Positions 8,443 through 17,031 of a stretch of DNA of 61,277 nucleotides are shown here, piece by piece. The stretch covers positions 1 to 61,277 of the forward strand of contig VBEF01000021.1 of the NCBI GenBank assembly GCA_005881275.1. Reading direction: 5' to 3'. Within the stretch, counting starts at the first letter, position 1; each line of letters starts with the position of its first letter. A program made the position numbers and the translations under genes. A model generated the notes under the pieces. The model was not told the origin of the DNA and made no database searches. It was given only the letters and a program-made list of their open reading frames with translations. This DNA is from Chloroflexota bacterium. Lineage in GTDB: Bacteria > Chloroflexota > Dormibacteria > Dormibacterales > Dormibacteraceae.

Positions 8443-9852
8443 ATGCTGAAATCAATAGATCCGGCCACAGGCCGGGAGCTTGCCTCGTTCCCCGAGGCCG
8501 ACGAGGCCGCCATCGAGAGCGCTCTCGCGCGCGCCTGGACCAGCCGGCACCCGTGGCGCGACGCCGGGCCGGGCATGCGGGCCTCGCTCATGCGTTCGGT
8601 CGCCGGCGTGCTGCGGACGGACAAGTCGCGTTACGCCGCCCTGCTCACGACTGAGATGGGCAAGCCCATCGTCGAGGCCGAGGCGGAGATCGAAAAGTGC
8701 GCCTGGACCGCCAACTGGCTGGCCGAGAACGGCGAGCGCCTGCTGGCCGACGAACCGACCGAGAGCACCGCCACCGAAAGCTATGTCCGGTTCCAGCCGC
8801 TCGGCGTCATTCTGGCCGTGATGCCGTGGAACTTTCCGTTCTGGCAGGCGTTTCGCGCCGGCCTGCCCGCGCTGATCGCCGGCAACGTGATGCTGCTCAA
8901 GCACTCCTCCAACGTGCCGCAGTCTGCGCTGGCGATCGAGGAGGTCTTTCGCGAAGCGGGGATGCCGGAGGGCGTTTTCCAAACGCTCCTGATCGGGTCG
9001 GCCGCGGTCGACCGGCTGATCGCCGACCACCGTGTCGCCGGGGTCACCCTGACCGGCTCCGACAAGGCCGGCGCCATGGTGGCGGAGTCGGCCGGCAGGG
9101 CGCTGAAGAAGACTGTGCTCGAGCTGGGCGGTTCCGACCCTTTCATCGTGCTCGCCGACGCGGACCTCGATGCCGCCTCGGCGGTCGCCGTCCGCGCGCG
9201 CAACCAGAACAACGGACAGAGCTGCATCGCGGCCAAGCGCTTCATCGTCGAGGAGCCGGTCGCGGACGAGTTCGAGCGGCGTTTCACCGCGGCCGTCGCC
9301 GCGCTGAAGGTCGGCAACCCGATGGACCGGGCCAACCAGGTGGGTCCGCTTGCGCGCGGAGACCTGGTGGAGGAGCTCGAGCGACAGGTCAACGAATCGG
9401 TGCGCCTCGGGGCGCGCGCGCTGACGGGCGGCAAGCGGATCGGCGGCGACGGCTACTACTTCGAGCCCACCGTCCTGGCGAACGTGAGGCCGGGCATGCC
9501 CGCGTACCACGAGGAGACGTTCGGGCCGGTTGCGGCTGTGATCAGGGTCAAGGACGCCGAGGACGCCCTTCGGGTCGCCAACGATACGGACTTCGGGCTC
9601 GGCTCCAACATCTGGACGCGTGACATCGAGCGAGCCAAGAAGCTCGCGGAGCGTATCGAGGCGGGGCTCGTCTTCATCAACGGCATGGTCGCATCCGACG
9701 CGCGGTTGCCCTTCGGCGGCGTGAAGCGGTCGGGCTACGGCCGGGAGCTGTCTGAGTATGGAATCAAAGAGTTCACCAACATCCAGACGGTGTGGGTCGG
9801 CCCTACCCGCACGGACGGCCAGGCTGCCAAGGCACTTCCGCGCGCCGAGTAA
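8443..9852 (+). CDS. NAD(P)-dependent aldehyde dehydrogenase, succinate-semialdehyde dehydrogenase-like
   Basis: Oxidises an aldehyde to the acid with NAD(P)+. The 469-residue protein has the full ALDH signature: Asn130 in VMPWNFPFW, general base Glu227 in VLELGGSDPF, and catalytic Cys261 in NNGQSCIAAKRF. The opening IDPATGRELASFPEAD and the length resemble succinate-semialdehyde dehydrogenases of the GabD1/Sad type. No GABA transaminase lies nearby, so the substrate is not settled. A CATGAT -10-like box ends 8 nt before the ATG and there is no Shine-Dalgarno sequence, consistent with a very short or absent leader. It is divergent from glgE, and a GNAT gene overlaps its 3' end. Confidence 0.9.
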   Translation: MLKSIDPATGRELASFPEADEAAIESALARAWTSRHPWRDAGPGMRASLMRSVAGVLRTDKSRYAALLTTEMGKPIVEAEAEIEKCAWTANWLAENGERLLADEPTESTATESYVRFQPLGVILAVMPWNFPFWQAFRAGLPALIAGNVMLLKHSSNVPQSALAIEEVFREAGMPEGVFQTLLIGSAAVDRLIADHRVAGVTLTGSDKAGAMVAESAGRALKKTVLELGGSDPFIVLADADLDAASAVAVRARNQNNGQSCIAAKRFIVEEPVADEFERRFTAAVAALKVGNPMDRANQVGPLARGDLVEELERQVNESVRLGARALTGGKRIGGDGYYFEPTVLANVRPGMPAYHEETFGPVAAVIRVKDAEDALRVANDTDFGLGSNIWTRDIERAKKLAERIEAGLVFINGMVASDARLPFGGVKRSGYGRELSEYGIKEFTNIQTVWVGPTRTDGQAAKALPRAE

Positions 9853-10400
9853 CGCTTGCCACCGAGCGGCTGCTGCTCGAGCCCGTCGGAACAAGGCACG
9901 CCGACGGCATTTACGCCGCCGTGGTCTCCTCACGACCAGAGCTGCTCCCCTGGATGCCGTGGGCGCGGGACCCCTCACTCGCGGGCCACAGCGAGATGAC
10001 CAGGCGAGTCGAAAACGAGTGGCTGGACGATCGCGTGTTTCATTTCGCTCTGGTCGAAAAGGAGACGGGCCAGGTGCTGGGCGTCGCCGGTCTCAACCGG
10101 GACGCGGCGGATTCAGCCGAGCTGCACTACTGGATCCGCAGCGACAGGGCCGGTCACGGCCTTGTGACGGAGGCGTGCCGGGTGCTGGTCGAATGGGCGC
10201 GAAACGAGCTGCCGGTCACCAAGCTGAGCCTCTGGGCGGGGACGGAGAACCTGGCGAGCAGGCGTGTCGCCGAAAAGCTCGGATTCCAGCACCTCGGGCG
10301 ACTTGGATGGCGTCCCGAAGGTGGGTTCGGCGAGTTCGAGGCCGAGAGCTACGAGCTGCGCTTCAGCTCTGCTACCGCGCCCCCGCCTCGGGCGGAATGA
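9792..10400 (+). CDS. GNAT family N-acetyltransferase, RimJ/RimL-like
   Basis: The product carries the RimJ/RimL pattern: TERLLLEPV at the N-terminus, a central HYWIRSDRAGHGLVTEA acetyl-CoA loop (Q/R-x-x-G-x-G/A type), and NLASRRVAEKLGFQHLG near the C-terminus. It should transfer an acetyl group from acetyl-CoA to a small molecule or a protein N-terminus; the target cannot be read from sequence. The only in-frame start is GTG 9792, which overlaps the aldehyde dehydrogenase by 61 bp. The conserved part starts about 20 residues later, so the first residues may be non-functional. Its 3' end overlaps the convergent CYTH gene by 29 bp. Confidence 0.85.
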   Translation: MGRPYPHGRPGCQGTSARRVTLATERLLLEPVGTRHADGIYAAVVSSRPELLPWMPWARDPSLAGHSEMTRRVENEWLDDRVFHFALVEKETGQVLGVAGLNRDAADSAELHYWIRSDRAGHGLVTEACRVLVEWARNELPVTKLSLWAGTENLASRRVAEKLGFQHLGRLGWRPEGGFGEFEAESYELRFSSATAPPPRAE

Positions 10401-10986
10401 CCACCGGAGTCGCGGGCGATTTCGTCGGCTTTCTCGCTCGCTGGTGCTTGCGCGCCATGACCGAGTAGCTGTCCCTCAGCGCTTTCGCGGGGTCGAGGCC
10501 GAGGCTTCGCGCCATTTCGGGTAGGACCTCGACGGGCCCCTCGAGCTCGACAAACCATCCGAAGTCGAGCACGTCGAGCGTGACGGAGACACCGTCGAGC
10601 ATCCAGTACGTACGCCTCTTCGGGTAAGTCCAGCCGACACGGAAGCCAAGCTGCTGCAGCATGTCCAGCGTCGCATGAACATCAGCCACGTCGACCTCGG
10701 TCTCCTCGCGGATCTTGACGCCTCCGTCGAATGTGGCCGGACCCTTGGCGGTCAACACGCCCCGTGGCCCGCCGTTGAGGATGCGAAGGCGAAGAGTGGT
10801 GTTGCGTGTCGACTTGCCAGGGCCGTTGAAGCGGTAGTTGTCTTCTCTGTACCGGCCAGTAAGTTTGGCGCCACGCTTGAGCAGCATCGCGCGCAGCTTG
10901 GCGTGATCGCGAACGCTGGCGACGCGAAACTTGAGCTCCGCCTCGATGGTGCGGTCTCTCGGAGTGCGCAGACGCCGGCGCGCCAC
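10372..10986 (-). CDS. CYTH domain (CyaB/ThTPase-like) protein
   Basis: The 204-residue protein opens with the diagnostic ExExK motif (IEAELKFRV), followed by the basic and acidic strands of a triphosphate tunnel enzyme: TTLRLRILNG, KIREETEVDV, and later LDVLDFGWFVELEG. CYTH proteins bind or hydrolyse triphosphates with Mg2+ (thiamine triphosphatase, inorganic triphosphatase, class IV adenylate cyclase). Sequence alone does not say which applies here. The Lys/Pro/Ala-rich C-terminal tail is unconserved and overlaps the convergent GNAT gene. The 195 bp between this gene and the next minus-strand gene hold nothing recognisable. Confidence 0.87.
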   Translation of the reverse strand: MARRRLRTPRDRTIEAELKFRVASVRDHAKLRAMLLKRGAKLTGRYREDNYRFNGPGKSTRNTTLRLRILNGGPRGVLTAKGPATFDGGVKIREETEVDVADVHATLDMLQQLGFRVGWTYPKRRTYWMLDGVSVTLDVLDFGWFVELEGPVEVLPEMARSLGLDPAKALRDSYSVMARKHQRARKPTKSPATPVVIPPEAGAR

Positions 10987-11181
10987 GCTGCGAGAGTAAC
11001 TGGTGGAGCGCCGGCAGGAGCCCCTCGACGGATCTTCGGCGCCCTGGCGGCCGTCTGCGTCGTTGCGGCCTCCGCTCCTCGCTCACGGATACACGATGCG
11101 CACGCTCCGGTGCTCGGCCGCGCCTGGCATCCGATCCGCCTGGATCACCGAATCTCTCGCCGAGGTCTCCCGCCGGCGCTC

Positions 11182-11595
11182 CTACGCGGCGGTCTTTCGC
11201 ATCCGATAGAGGGACGCGATCACCGCGGTGCACTCGTCCTCTACGTATTCCATGCCTGCAGCCTCTGCTACGCGACGAGCTTCCGCGGACCGGATGTCTT
11301 CCTGCAGCCACAGCGCCTTGGCGCCGACGGCAACCGCCTGGCGCGCGATCTCGGGTGCGTCCGCCGCCGGCCTGAAGACGTCGACGAGGTCGATCTTGTC
11401 GGGCACCTCGAGCAGCGATCGATAGACTCGCTCGCCAAACAGCGTCTCCGCGTAAGGGTTGATCGGGATGATCCGAAAGCCACGTCTCTGCAGGCCTTCC
11501 GGAACGGATCCTCCGGCTTTATTCGGATCGCGAGATGCGCCGACCACCGCGATGGTCCTGGCGCTCGCGAGGATCTCGTGCGAACTACGGCTCAC
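11182..11595 (-). CDS. CoA-binding protein (YccU family)
   Basis: A 137-residue single Rossmann domain. IAVVGASRDPNKAGGSVP is the CoA_binding glycine loop, followed by RIIPINPYAETLFGERVYRS and a conserved ALWLQEDIRS segment. The family matches the CoA-binding half of succinyl-CoA ligase-like proteins but has no catalytic domain; its physiological role is not established. It is transcribed away from the arsR-like gene, and the 80-bp divergent space contains that gene's promoter and operator. Confidence 0.9.
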   Translation of the reverse strand: MSRSSHEILASARTIAVVGASRDPNKAGGSVPEGLQRRGFRIIPINPYAETLFGERVYRSLLEVPDKIDLVDVFRPAADAPEIARQAVAVGAKALWLQEDIRSAEARRVAEAAGMEYVEDECTAVIASLYRMRKTAA

Positions 11596-11634
11596 GGGAA
11601 CTTGAAGTGGGCCCCCGCGGCCATTATTCCGCAG

Positions 11635-11669
11635 ATAGCTTGACAGCTATATAGCTGCTTAGCTATGTT
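11635..11669 (+). promoter_or_regulatory. Promoter and dyad operator of the ArsR-type gene
   Basis: TTGACA at 11640-11645 and TATGTT at 11664-11669 are separated by 18 bp, and the -10 ends 6 bp before the ATG at 11676, so the transcript should be leaderless. The spacer is filled with copies of the same half-site in both directions: ATAGCT at 11635, AGCTATATAGCT (perfect 12-bp palindrome, 11645-11656), and TTAGCTAT overlapping the -10. That layout fits autorepression by the ArsR-type product. Confidence 0.7.
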
Positions 11670-11675
11670 AACGGG

Positions 11676-12035
11676 ATGGCGGTGGGGGCCACGTTCGAGG
11701 TCATGGCCGAACCAAACCGGCGAGTGATCGTCGAGCTGCTTCGTGACCGCGAGCGGACGGTGGGTGAGCTCGTGAACGCGCTCGATATCAGCCAGCCCGC
11801 CGTGTCGAAACACCTTCGCGTACTGCGCGATGCGGGTTTCGTCGAATCGCGGACCGACGCGCAGAGGCGTTTCTACAGCGTGCGGCTCCACCCGCTGCGC
11901 GAGATGGACGCATGGCTCGAACCGTATCGCGCGATGTGGACCAAGAGCCTCGACGCCCTCGAACGTCACCTCGATGTGTCGGAGACCCAAGTCAAAGGAG
12001 GCAAACATGCTCGGAGAGCTAGAGCAGGTCGGTGA
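11676..12035 (+). CDS. ArsR-family winged-helix transcriptional regulator
   Basis: Small helix-turn-helix repressor (119 residues). FEVMAEPNRRVIVELL is the first helix. TVGELVNALDISQPAVSKHL is the recognition unit, and RRFYSVRLHPLREMDAWL is the wing and dimer helix. The metal-binding cysteines of classical ArsR are absent, so this belongs to the group usually paired with SRPBCC/AHSA1 proteins. It overlaps the downstream SRPBCC gene by 29 bp, and its own promoter carries a dyad it probably binds. No ribosome binding site precedes the ATG. Confidence 0.92.
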   Translation: MAVGATFEVMAEPNRRVIVELLRDRERTVGELVNALDISQPAVSKHLRVLRDAGFVESRTDAQRRFYSVRLHPLREMDAWLEPYRAMWTKSLDALERHLDVSETQVKGGKHARRARAGR

Positions 12036-12519
12036 AACCTGGCAGCTTCGGTTCGTGCGCGAATTGGCGCATCCGCCGGCCAAGGTCTGGCAAGCCTTGA
12101 CGGAGCCGGATCAGCTGCGTAAGTGGTTTCCCGACCAGATAGTCGTGGACGAATGGAAGGTTGGCGCCCCACTTGAGTTCAAGCCGGGGCATGGCTTGCC
12201 CGACCACCAGGGCGAAGTTCTGGCGTTCGAGCCGCCCCGCTTGCTCGAAATCCGGTGGGGCACCGATCGCGTTCGGTTCGAGGTCGTGCCGACCAAGACC
12301 GGATCTGTTCTGACGCTGGTCGATTCGATCGACGAGGTCGGCAAGGCGGCGCGCGACAGCGCAGGCTGGCACGTTTGCCTCGACTCGCTCGAGAGCGCGC
12401 TCGGAGGCAATCCTTCCGATTCATCAGCGGACAAATGGAAGGACCTCGACGACGCCTATGCCAAGAAGTTTGGTCCGGAGGCCGCGACTATCGGTCCGCC
12501 CGAAGGCTGGACTGGCTGA
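12007..12519 (+). CDS. SRPBCC/AHSA1 (START-like) domain protein
   Basis: A 170-residue helix-grip protein with the AHSA1 pattern RELAHPPAKVWQALTEPDQL, then KWFPDQIVVDEWKVG, and a C-terminal WHVCLDSLESAL helix. The fold forms a hydrophobic ligand cavity; the ligand is unknown. ATG 12007 is chosen because of a strong AGGAGG six bases upstream; the open frame itself extends back inside the arsR-like gene. ArsR-SRPBCC pairs are common in Actinobacteria and allies, where the regulator controls its partner. The 3' end overlaps the convergent, abnormal end of the 2-hydroxyacid dehydrogenase. Confidence 0.88.
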   Translation: MLGELEQVGETWQLRFVRELAHPPAKVWQALTEPDQLRKWFPDQIVVDEWKVGAPLEFKPGHGLPDHQGEVLAFEPPRLLEIRWGTDRVRFEVVPTKTGSVLTLVDSIDEVGKAARDSAGWHVCLDSLESALGGNPSDSSADKWKDLDDAYAKKFGPEAATIGPPEGWTG

Positions 12520-13332
12520 GCGCGATCGGCTACTCGGTCTCGTGTGCGGCGTGATGAGAACGTTTGGCGCGTGCCACAGCGGATGACCATCGGGAAGGGG
12601 CTCCGGATCCGCGACATCCAGGGCCGCGCGAATGTGCCCGGCCCTCAAGGCTCCAAGGAGCGCTTCGGTGTCCACGGTCTTGCCGCGGCCGGCATTGACG
12701 AACAACGCACCTGGCTTCATCTGCTCGAGGAATGCGCGATCGACGAACTTCGCGGTGGCGGGGCTGAGTGGGAGGAGATTGACGACGACGTCCGCCTGCG
12801 GTAGAAGCTCAGGCAGCACGGAGGGGGGTTGCGCATCCTCGCGCGGATGCTGCGCCACGCCGATGACGCGAACACGAAACGGCGCGAGGCGATCAGCCAG
12901 AGTCCTGCCGATCGACCCGTGACCGACCACGAGCACGGTTTGGCCTTCCAGGTCGTCGGATGGGGTCTTGTCGGCGGGACTGCGATCCCATTTGCCCTGA
13001 CGTTGCGACTCCACATACTCTGGGAACCGCCGCTGCATCGCCAGGATCGCAGCCAGGATCCACTCCGACACAGGACCGTCGTGCACGCCGACCGCCCTGC
13101 AAACGGTTACGCCCGGCGGGGTGCGCGGCAGAAGCCAGTCGACGCCGGCACTGAGCGATTGGACGACGCGCAGTCGCGGCATCGAGGCGAAGAGGTCTGG
13201 TAGGTGACCCGCGACTTCGAAGTTGATGACCGCAAACTCGACGTCAGGCGTCGGGTCACTGACGACCTCGACGCCTGTGGGCAGCGGCTCTAACTCGCGC
13301 CGGTACTCGCCGTCGAGAACGAGAACTCTCAG
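12424..13332 (-). CDS. D-isomer-specific 2-hydroxyacid dehydrogenase, abnormal at both ends
   Basis: The core is clear: NAD-binding GHGSIGRTLADRLAPF, then FVNAGRGKTVD (catalytic Arg), DVADPEPLPDGHPLW (Glu) and NVLITPHT (His). Conserved N-terminal sequence (LRVLVLDGEY, then VIN, LRVVQSLSAGVDW) runs without a stop back to the lon terminator, but contains no ATG, GTG or TTG before codon 51. The best-placed start is a CTG at 13332, three codons after the lon TAA in the same frame. After PHT the sequence turns into an Arg/Ser-rich tail that overlaps the SRPBCC gene, so about 40 C-terminal residues of the normal family are missing. It may be a decaying gene or one with a CTG start; activity is doubtful. 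Confidence 0.65.
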   Translation of the reverse strand: MRVLVLDGEYRRELEPLPTGVEVVSDPTPDVEFAVINFEVAGHLPDLFASMPRLRVVQSLSAGVDWLLPRTPPGVTVCRAVGVHDGPVSEWILAAILAMQRRFPEYVESQRQGKWDRSPADKTPSDDLEGQTVLVVGHGSIGRTLADRLAPFRVRVIGVAQHPREDAQPPSVLPELLPQADVVVNLLPLSPATAKFVDRAFLEQMKPGALFVNAGRGKTVDTEALLGALRAGHIRAALDVADPEPLPDGHPLWHAPNVLITPHTRPSSRSRSASPAFGRTDSRGLRTKLLGIGVVEVLPFVR

Positions 13333-13338
13333 CTGCTC

Positions 13339-15693
13339 TTAGGCCGCTTCGGTCTTCGACTTCGTCGTCGACGCCGGCTCGAGCGCGTGCTTCAGCACGT
13401 CCTCGACGCGAGAGGCGAGGTGGAAGGTCATCTTCTCGCGCACGCTCTGCGGCACGTCGTCGATGTCCTTCTCGTTGCGCTTCGGCAGGATGACCTCGGT
13501 CAGGCCCATGCGGTGCGCGGCAAGCACCTTCTGCTTGACGCCGCCGATCGGCAGGACCAAACCCTGAAGCGAGACCTCCCCGGTCATGGCGACCGTGTTG
13601 CGCACGGGCCGCCCGGTGAGCAGGCTCACGAGCGCGGTCGTCATCGTCACGCCGGCCGACGGCCCGTCCTTCGGCACCGCGCCCTCGGGGACGTGGATGT
13701 GGAACGACTTGTTGATCGCGTCGTGTGGGATTTTCAGCTCGTCAGCGTGCGACCGCACGTAGGAGAGCGCGATCTGCGCCGATTCTTTCATCACGTCGCC
13801 CAGCTGGCCGGTAAGCAGCAACCCGCCGCCACCATTTCCGTTGGAGTCCGTGGCCGACGCTTCGACGAACAGCACGTCGCCACCGGTTCCGGTGACGGCG
13901 AGCCCGGTCGCCACGCCCGGCACAGCCGTGCGCGCGGCGACTTCGTTGTCGAACTTCGGCTTGCCGAGGAACTCGCGGACGCGGTCGGGTGTGATCGCGA
14001 CTGGCGGGGTGAGCTCGTCCTTGGCGACCTTGGTCGCGATCTTGCGCGTGATCTTGCCCAGCTCGCGCTCGAGGTTGCGCACGCCGGCTTCCCGCGTGTG
14101 GTCGGTGATCACCTTCATGATCGCCGCGTCGTCCACGGTGACTTCATCAGGCTTGAGACCGGCCTGCCGGACCTGCCGCTTCAGCAGGTGGTCGCGCGCG
14201 ATCGCGACCTTCTCCTCTTCGGTGTACCCGTCGAGCCGGATCAGCTCCATGCGGTCCAGCAGAGGCGCGGGGATCGTCTCCGACACGTTGGCGGTCGGGA
14301 TGAACAGCACCTCGGACAGGTCGAGGTCGACCTCGAGGTAGTGGTCGCGGAACGTGTGGTTCTGCGCCGGGTCGAGGACCTCGAGCAGCGCGGCAGATGG
14401 GTCGCCCCTCCAGTCGCTGCCGACCTTGTCGATCTCGTCCAGCATGATCACCGGGTTCTTCGTGCCTGCGTCCTTCAGAGCGCGCACGATGCGGCCCGGC
14501 AGTGCCCCGACGTACGTGCGCCGGTGTCCGCGGATGTCCGCTTCGTCGCGGATGCCACCGAGCGACACGCGCGTGAACTTGCGACCCAAAGCGCGCGCGA
14601 CGGATTCGCCCAGCGACGTCTTGCCGACGCCGGGAGGTCCGACGAGCGTGATGATTGCGCCCGATCCGCGGCCGCTCAAGACTTCGAGCCCGCGCTCCTG
14701 GCGCAGCTTGCGCACGGCGAGGAACTCGATGATGCGGTCCTTCACATCGCCCAGGCCGGTGTGGTCCTCGTCGAGGATCGCGCGGGCCTTCTTCAGGTCG
14801 TAGTTGTCCTCGGAGCGCACGTTCCACGGGATGTCGAGCATCCAGTCGAGGTAGGTGCGGATCCATCCGTACTCCGGGTTCTGCTCGCTCGTCCGCTCCA
14901 GGCGGTCGAGCTCGCGGTTGACCTCGGTGAGCACGTTCTCGGGCATCTCCGCCTTCGCGACCCTTTCGCGGTAGGTCGAGACCACGTCGGTCTGACCCTC
15001 ATTGAGCTGCTTCTTGATCGCCTCCATCTGCTGGCGCAGGAGGAACTCGCGCTGCGTTTTCTCCATGCCCTCGGCGACGTCGCTGCGGATCTTCTCCTTC
15101 AACGATGCGTCGGCCAGGATGCCCTTGGTCCAGCCGATGAGCTTGGCCAGCCTCTCCTCGAGGTCGGTCATCTCCAGGATCTCGAGCTTCTGCTCGGTCG
15201 ACAGGTCCGGCGAGTAGCCGGCCAGGTCGGCGAGGTGGCCGGGAGTCCTCGCGGCGCGCAGGAACTGGACGACCTGCGGGACGCCACGCGACTCGACCAG
15301 GTTCTCGAGCAGGGCGCGGTACTCGCGGGCGAGCTCGAGAGACTTCTCCGTCGGTGGCTCGGGGTCGAGGATGGGGTCGGCTTTGACCCACAGTGCGCCG
15401 CCGATATCGGCCTGGCCGCTGCCCAGTCGGGCGCGGTACTCGCCCCGGATCATGAAGGCCTCGGCCCCAGTCGGCAGCTCGGCCGACTCGCCCAGCCGGG
15501 CGGCGGTGCCGATGGTGCCGAACTTGCCCTCGATGCGGGGCACGAGCAGGATCAGGCGGTTGCCCTGGCGGGCGGCCTCGATCGCGGCCTTCTGGTCATC
15601 GCCCTCGACCGCGAGGGTGACCGACATGTGCGGCAGGACGACGACGTCGTCCATGGGGAGGACTGGTAGGAGTTCGGATTTGGGTGTTGCCAT
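13339..15693 (-). CDS. lon: ATP-dependent protease Lon
   Basis: AAA+ serine protease that degrades misfolded and regulatory proteins in the cytoplasm. All Lon domains are present: an N-terminal substrate domain starting LLPVLPMDDVVVLPHMS, Walker A GPPGVGKTS (Lys366 when numbered from the upstream GTG), Walker B VIMLDEIDK, and a protease domain with Ser687 in PKDGPSAGVTM and Lys728 in PIGGVKQK. The Ser-Lys spacing matches E. coli Lon (679/722). Length (784 from ATG 15693, 792 from GTG 15717) is normal. A Ser/Asn/Gly-rich stretch after LFVEASA is a small insertion in the protease domain. Neither start has a clear ribosome binding site. The stop is followed in frame by the damaged dehydrogenase. 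Confidence 0.96.
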   Translation of the reverse strand: MATPKSELLPVLPMDDVVVLPHMSVTLAVEGDDQKAAIEAARQGNRLILLVPRIEGKFGTIGTAARLGESAELPTGAEAFMIRGEYRARLGSGQADIGGALWVKADPILDPEPPTEKSLELAREYRALLENLVESRGVPQVVQFLRAARTPGHLADLAGYSPDLSTEQKLEILEMTDLEERLAKLIGWTKGILADASLKEKIRSDVAEGMEKTQREFLLRQQMEAIKKQLNEGQTDVVSTYRERVAKAEMPENVLTEVNRELDRLERTSEQNPEYGWIRTYLDWMLDIPWNVRSEDNYDLKKARAILDEDHTGLGDVKDRIIEFLAVRKLRQERGLEVLSGRGSGAIITLVGPPGVGKTSLGESVARALGRKFTRVSLGGIRDEADIRGHRRTYVGALPGRIVRALKDAGTKNPVIMLDEIDKVGSDWRGDPSAALLEVLDPAQNHTFRDHYLEVDLDLSEVLFIPTANVSETIPAPLLDRMELIRLDGYTEEEKVAIARDHLLKRQVRQAGLKPDEVTVDDAAIMKVITDHTREAGVRNLERELGKITRKIATKVAKDELTPPVAITPDRVREFLGKPKFDNEVAARTAVPGVATGLAVTGTGGDVLFVEASATDSNGNGGGGLLLTGQLGDVMKESAQIALSYVRSHADELKIPHDAINKSFHIHVPEGAVPKDGPSAGVTMTTALVSLLTGRPVRNTVAMTGEVSLQGLVLPIGGVKQKVLAAHRMGLTEVILPKRNEKDIDDVPQSVREKMTFHLASRVEDVLKHALEPASTTKSKTEAA

Positions 15694-15830
15694 CTGTACG
15701 AGAGAACGTTTACCCACGGGGGAGAATTCCCAATCCTATGTGCCGCCGCAGCCCCTCCGGCGGCTGGGCCGGCGGTCACCGCTGCTCTCGGAGAGTCCGG
15801 ACGAACCGAGCATCTGGCACCGGCAAACGC

Positions 15831-15850
15831 CGGATAGTCCGGACTATCCG
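15831..15850. repeat. Perfect 20-bp palindrome, copy 1 of a dispersed element
   Basis: CGGATAGTCC is followed directly by its exact reverse complement. The same palindrome recurs at 30539-30560, with a degenerate copy at 30579-30602. A partial relative (GAGAGTCCGGAC) lies 40 bp away at about 15791. It sits in the gap between the 5' end of lon and the 3' end of a binding-protein gene. It could be a small mobile palindromic repeat, a transcription-factor site or a hairpin; there is no T-tract to make it a standard terminator. Confidence 0.7.
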
Positions 15851-15862
15851 AGGTTGTCTGGG

Positions 15863-16939
15863 TTAGGAGAGGCCCGCCGCCTTGCACGCCTGGGCATAGT
15901 CCGGCGTGCAGAGCTGGGACCGGCTCCAGAATCCATCCGCGATCACAGTGGTGACCAGGGTCTTGCGGGTTACCGAGAGCGGGCGAACCAGCGCGGCCGG
16001 CACGCCCCGGGCGCCGTTGTCCACGGTGTTGCCCGCCGTCATCTCGGCCGGCACCCTCACGCCGAAGACCAGATCGTAGGCCAGCGTCGCGGCCGTTTCC
16101 GCCTCCTGCCGGACCGGCCGGTAGACCGTCATGTACTGGTCGCCGGACACGATGCGCTGCACCGCCGACAGCTCGGCGTCCCCTCCTGTGACCGGGGGCA
16201 AAGTCTTGAGCCCGGCCGCCTTCATCGCGCTTACCGCGCCGCCCGCCACCTCGTCGCTGGCTGCGTAGACGCCGTCGAGCTTGTTGTTCAGGGCGGCGAG
16301 CGCCTGCGTCATCTCGAGCTTGGCACCGTCCGCGCTCCCCGACGGGGTGTCGTACTCCTTGGCCACCGTGACCTTGCCGTCGAGCGCCCCGCGAGCCGCG
16401 TTCTTCAGCAGAGTGGCCTCGAGGTCCGCTGGGTCGCCATGGATCATCACCACGGTCGGGTTGGCGGCTCCCTTCATCGCGCTGAGCAGGGCGCTCGCCT
16501 GCAGCGCGCCCACCGCCGCGTTGTCGAATGACACGTAGTACGCAAGCTCCGGGGTGTTGAGGATCAGCCGGTCATAGGCGATCACGAGCACGTGTTTCTT
16601 GGCCGCGGCCGAGACGATGACGGACGCGGTGCCTGGGTCGACCGCGTCGAGGACGAGCACGCTCGCGCCGCCCGCGAGTGCCGAGTCCGCCTGCTGCCTC
16701 TGGGCGGCCGGGTCGCCGTTGGCGTTGCGGTACACAAGCTCGCAATCCGAGCAGAGCGATCGCAGCTTGGCCTGGAAAAGCGGAACGTCCTGGCTCTCGT
16801 AGCGCGGCGCGCTGTCGGGAGCGAGGAACGCGATCTTCTTGCCGGGGGTCACGCCGCCGCCGACGCTGCCGCCGCCGCCGCATGCCACCGCGCCGAGGCC
16901 CAACAGGAGAAGCGCGGCCGCGAGCTTGTACGCCTTCAT
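15863..16939 (-). CDS. Sugar ABC transporter substrate-binding lipoprotein (second copy)
   Basis: Secreted lipoprotein of 358 residues. Signal peptide residues 1-19 end in a lipobox GAVAC with Cys20, followed by a Gly-rich linker. The mature part is a Peripla_BP_4/XylF-like type I binding protein: KIAFLAPDSAPRYESQDVPL, DPAAQRQQADSALAGGASVL, YYVSFDNAAVGALQA, and DGVYAASDEVAGGAVSAMKA. These are the usual hinge and sugar-loop patterns. It would deliver a sugar, perhaps a pentose, to the adjacent permease. It is last in the transporter operon and diverges strongly from the first binding protein (19208-20437), so the two may differ in ligand. A GAGG ribosome site lies eight bases before the ATG. 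Confidence 0.9.
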   Translation of the reverse strand: MKAYKLAAALLLLGLGAVACGGGGSVGGGVTPGKKIAFLAPDSAPRYESQDVPLFQAKLRSLCSDCELVYRNANGDPAAQRQQADSALAGGASVLVLDAVDPGTASVIVSAAAKKHVLVIAYDRLILNTPELAYYVSFDNAAVGALQASALLSAMKGAANPTVVMIHGDPADLEATLLKNAARGALDGKVTVAKEYDTPSGSADGAKLEMTQALAALNNKLDGVYAASDEVAGGAVSAMKAAGLKTLPPVTGGDAELSAVQRIVSGDQYMTVYRPVRQEAETAATLAYDLVFGVRVPAEMTAGNTVDNGARGVPAALVRPLSVTRKTLVTTVIADGFWSRSQLCTPDYAQACKAAGLS

Positions 16940-17031
16940 TCAACTACCTCGATTGCTGTGACGCTTGCTGCAACGTTGCTGAGGCCCGAAGGCTACCCCT
17001 TGGGCGCCCTCGCTAGCAAGCCCCGAGGGGG

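Noticed and set aside
13387-15669. 760-codon open frame on the plus strand across lon
   Set aside because: It lies entirely antisense to lon, is rich in Arg/His/Leu/Val as expected from reversed high-GC codons, and shows no domain. The same holds for the long antisense frames at 25427-27130, 32740-34737, 1658-3046 and 40220-41509.
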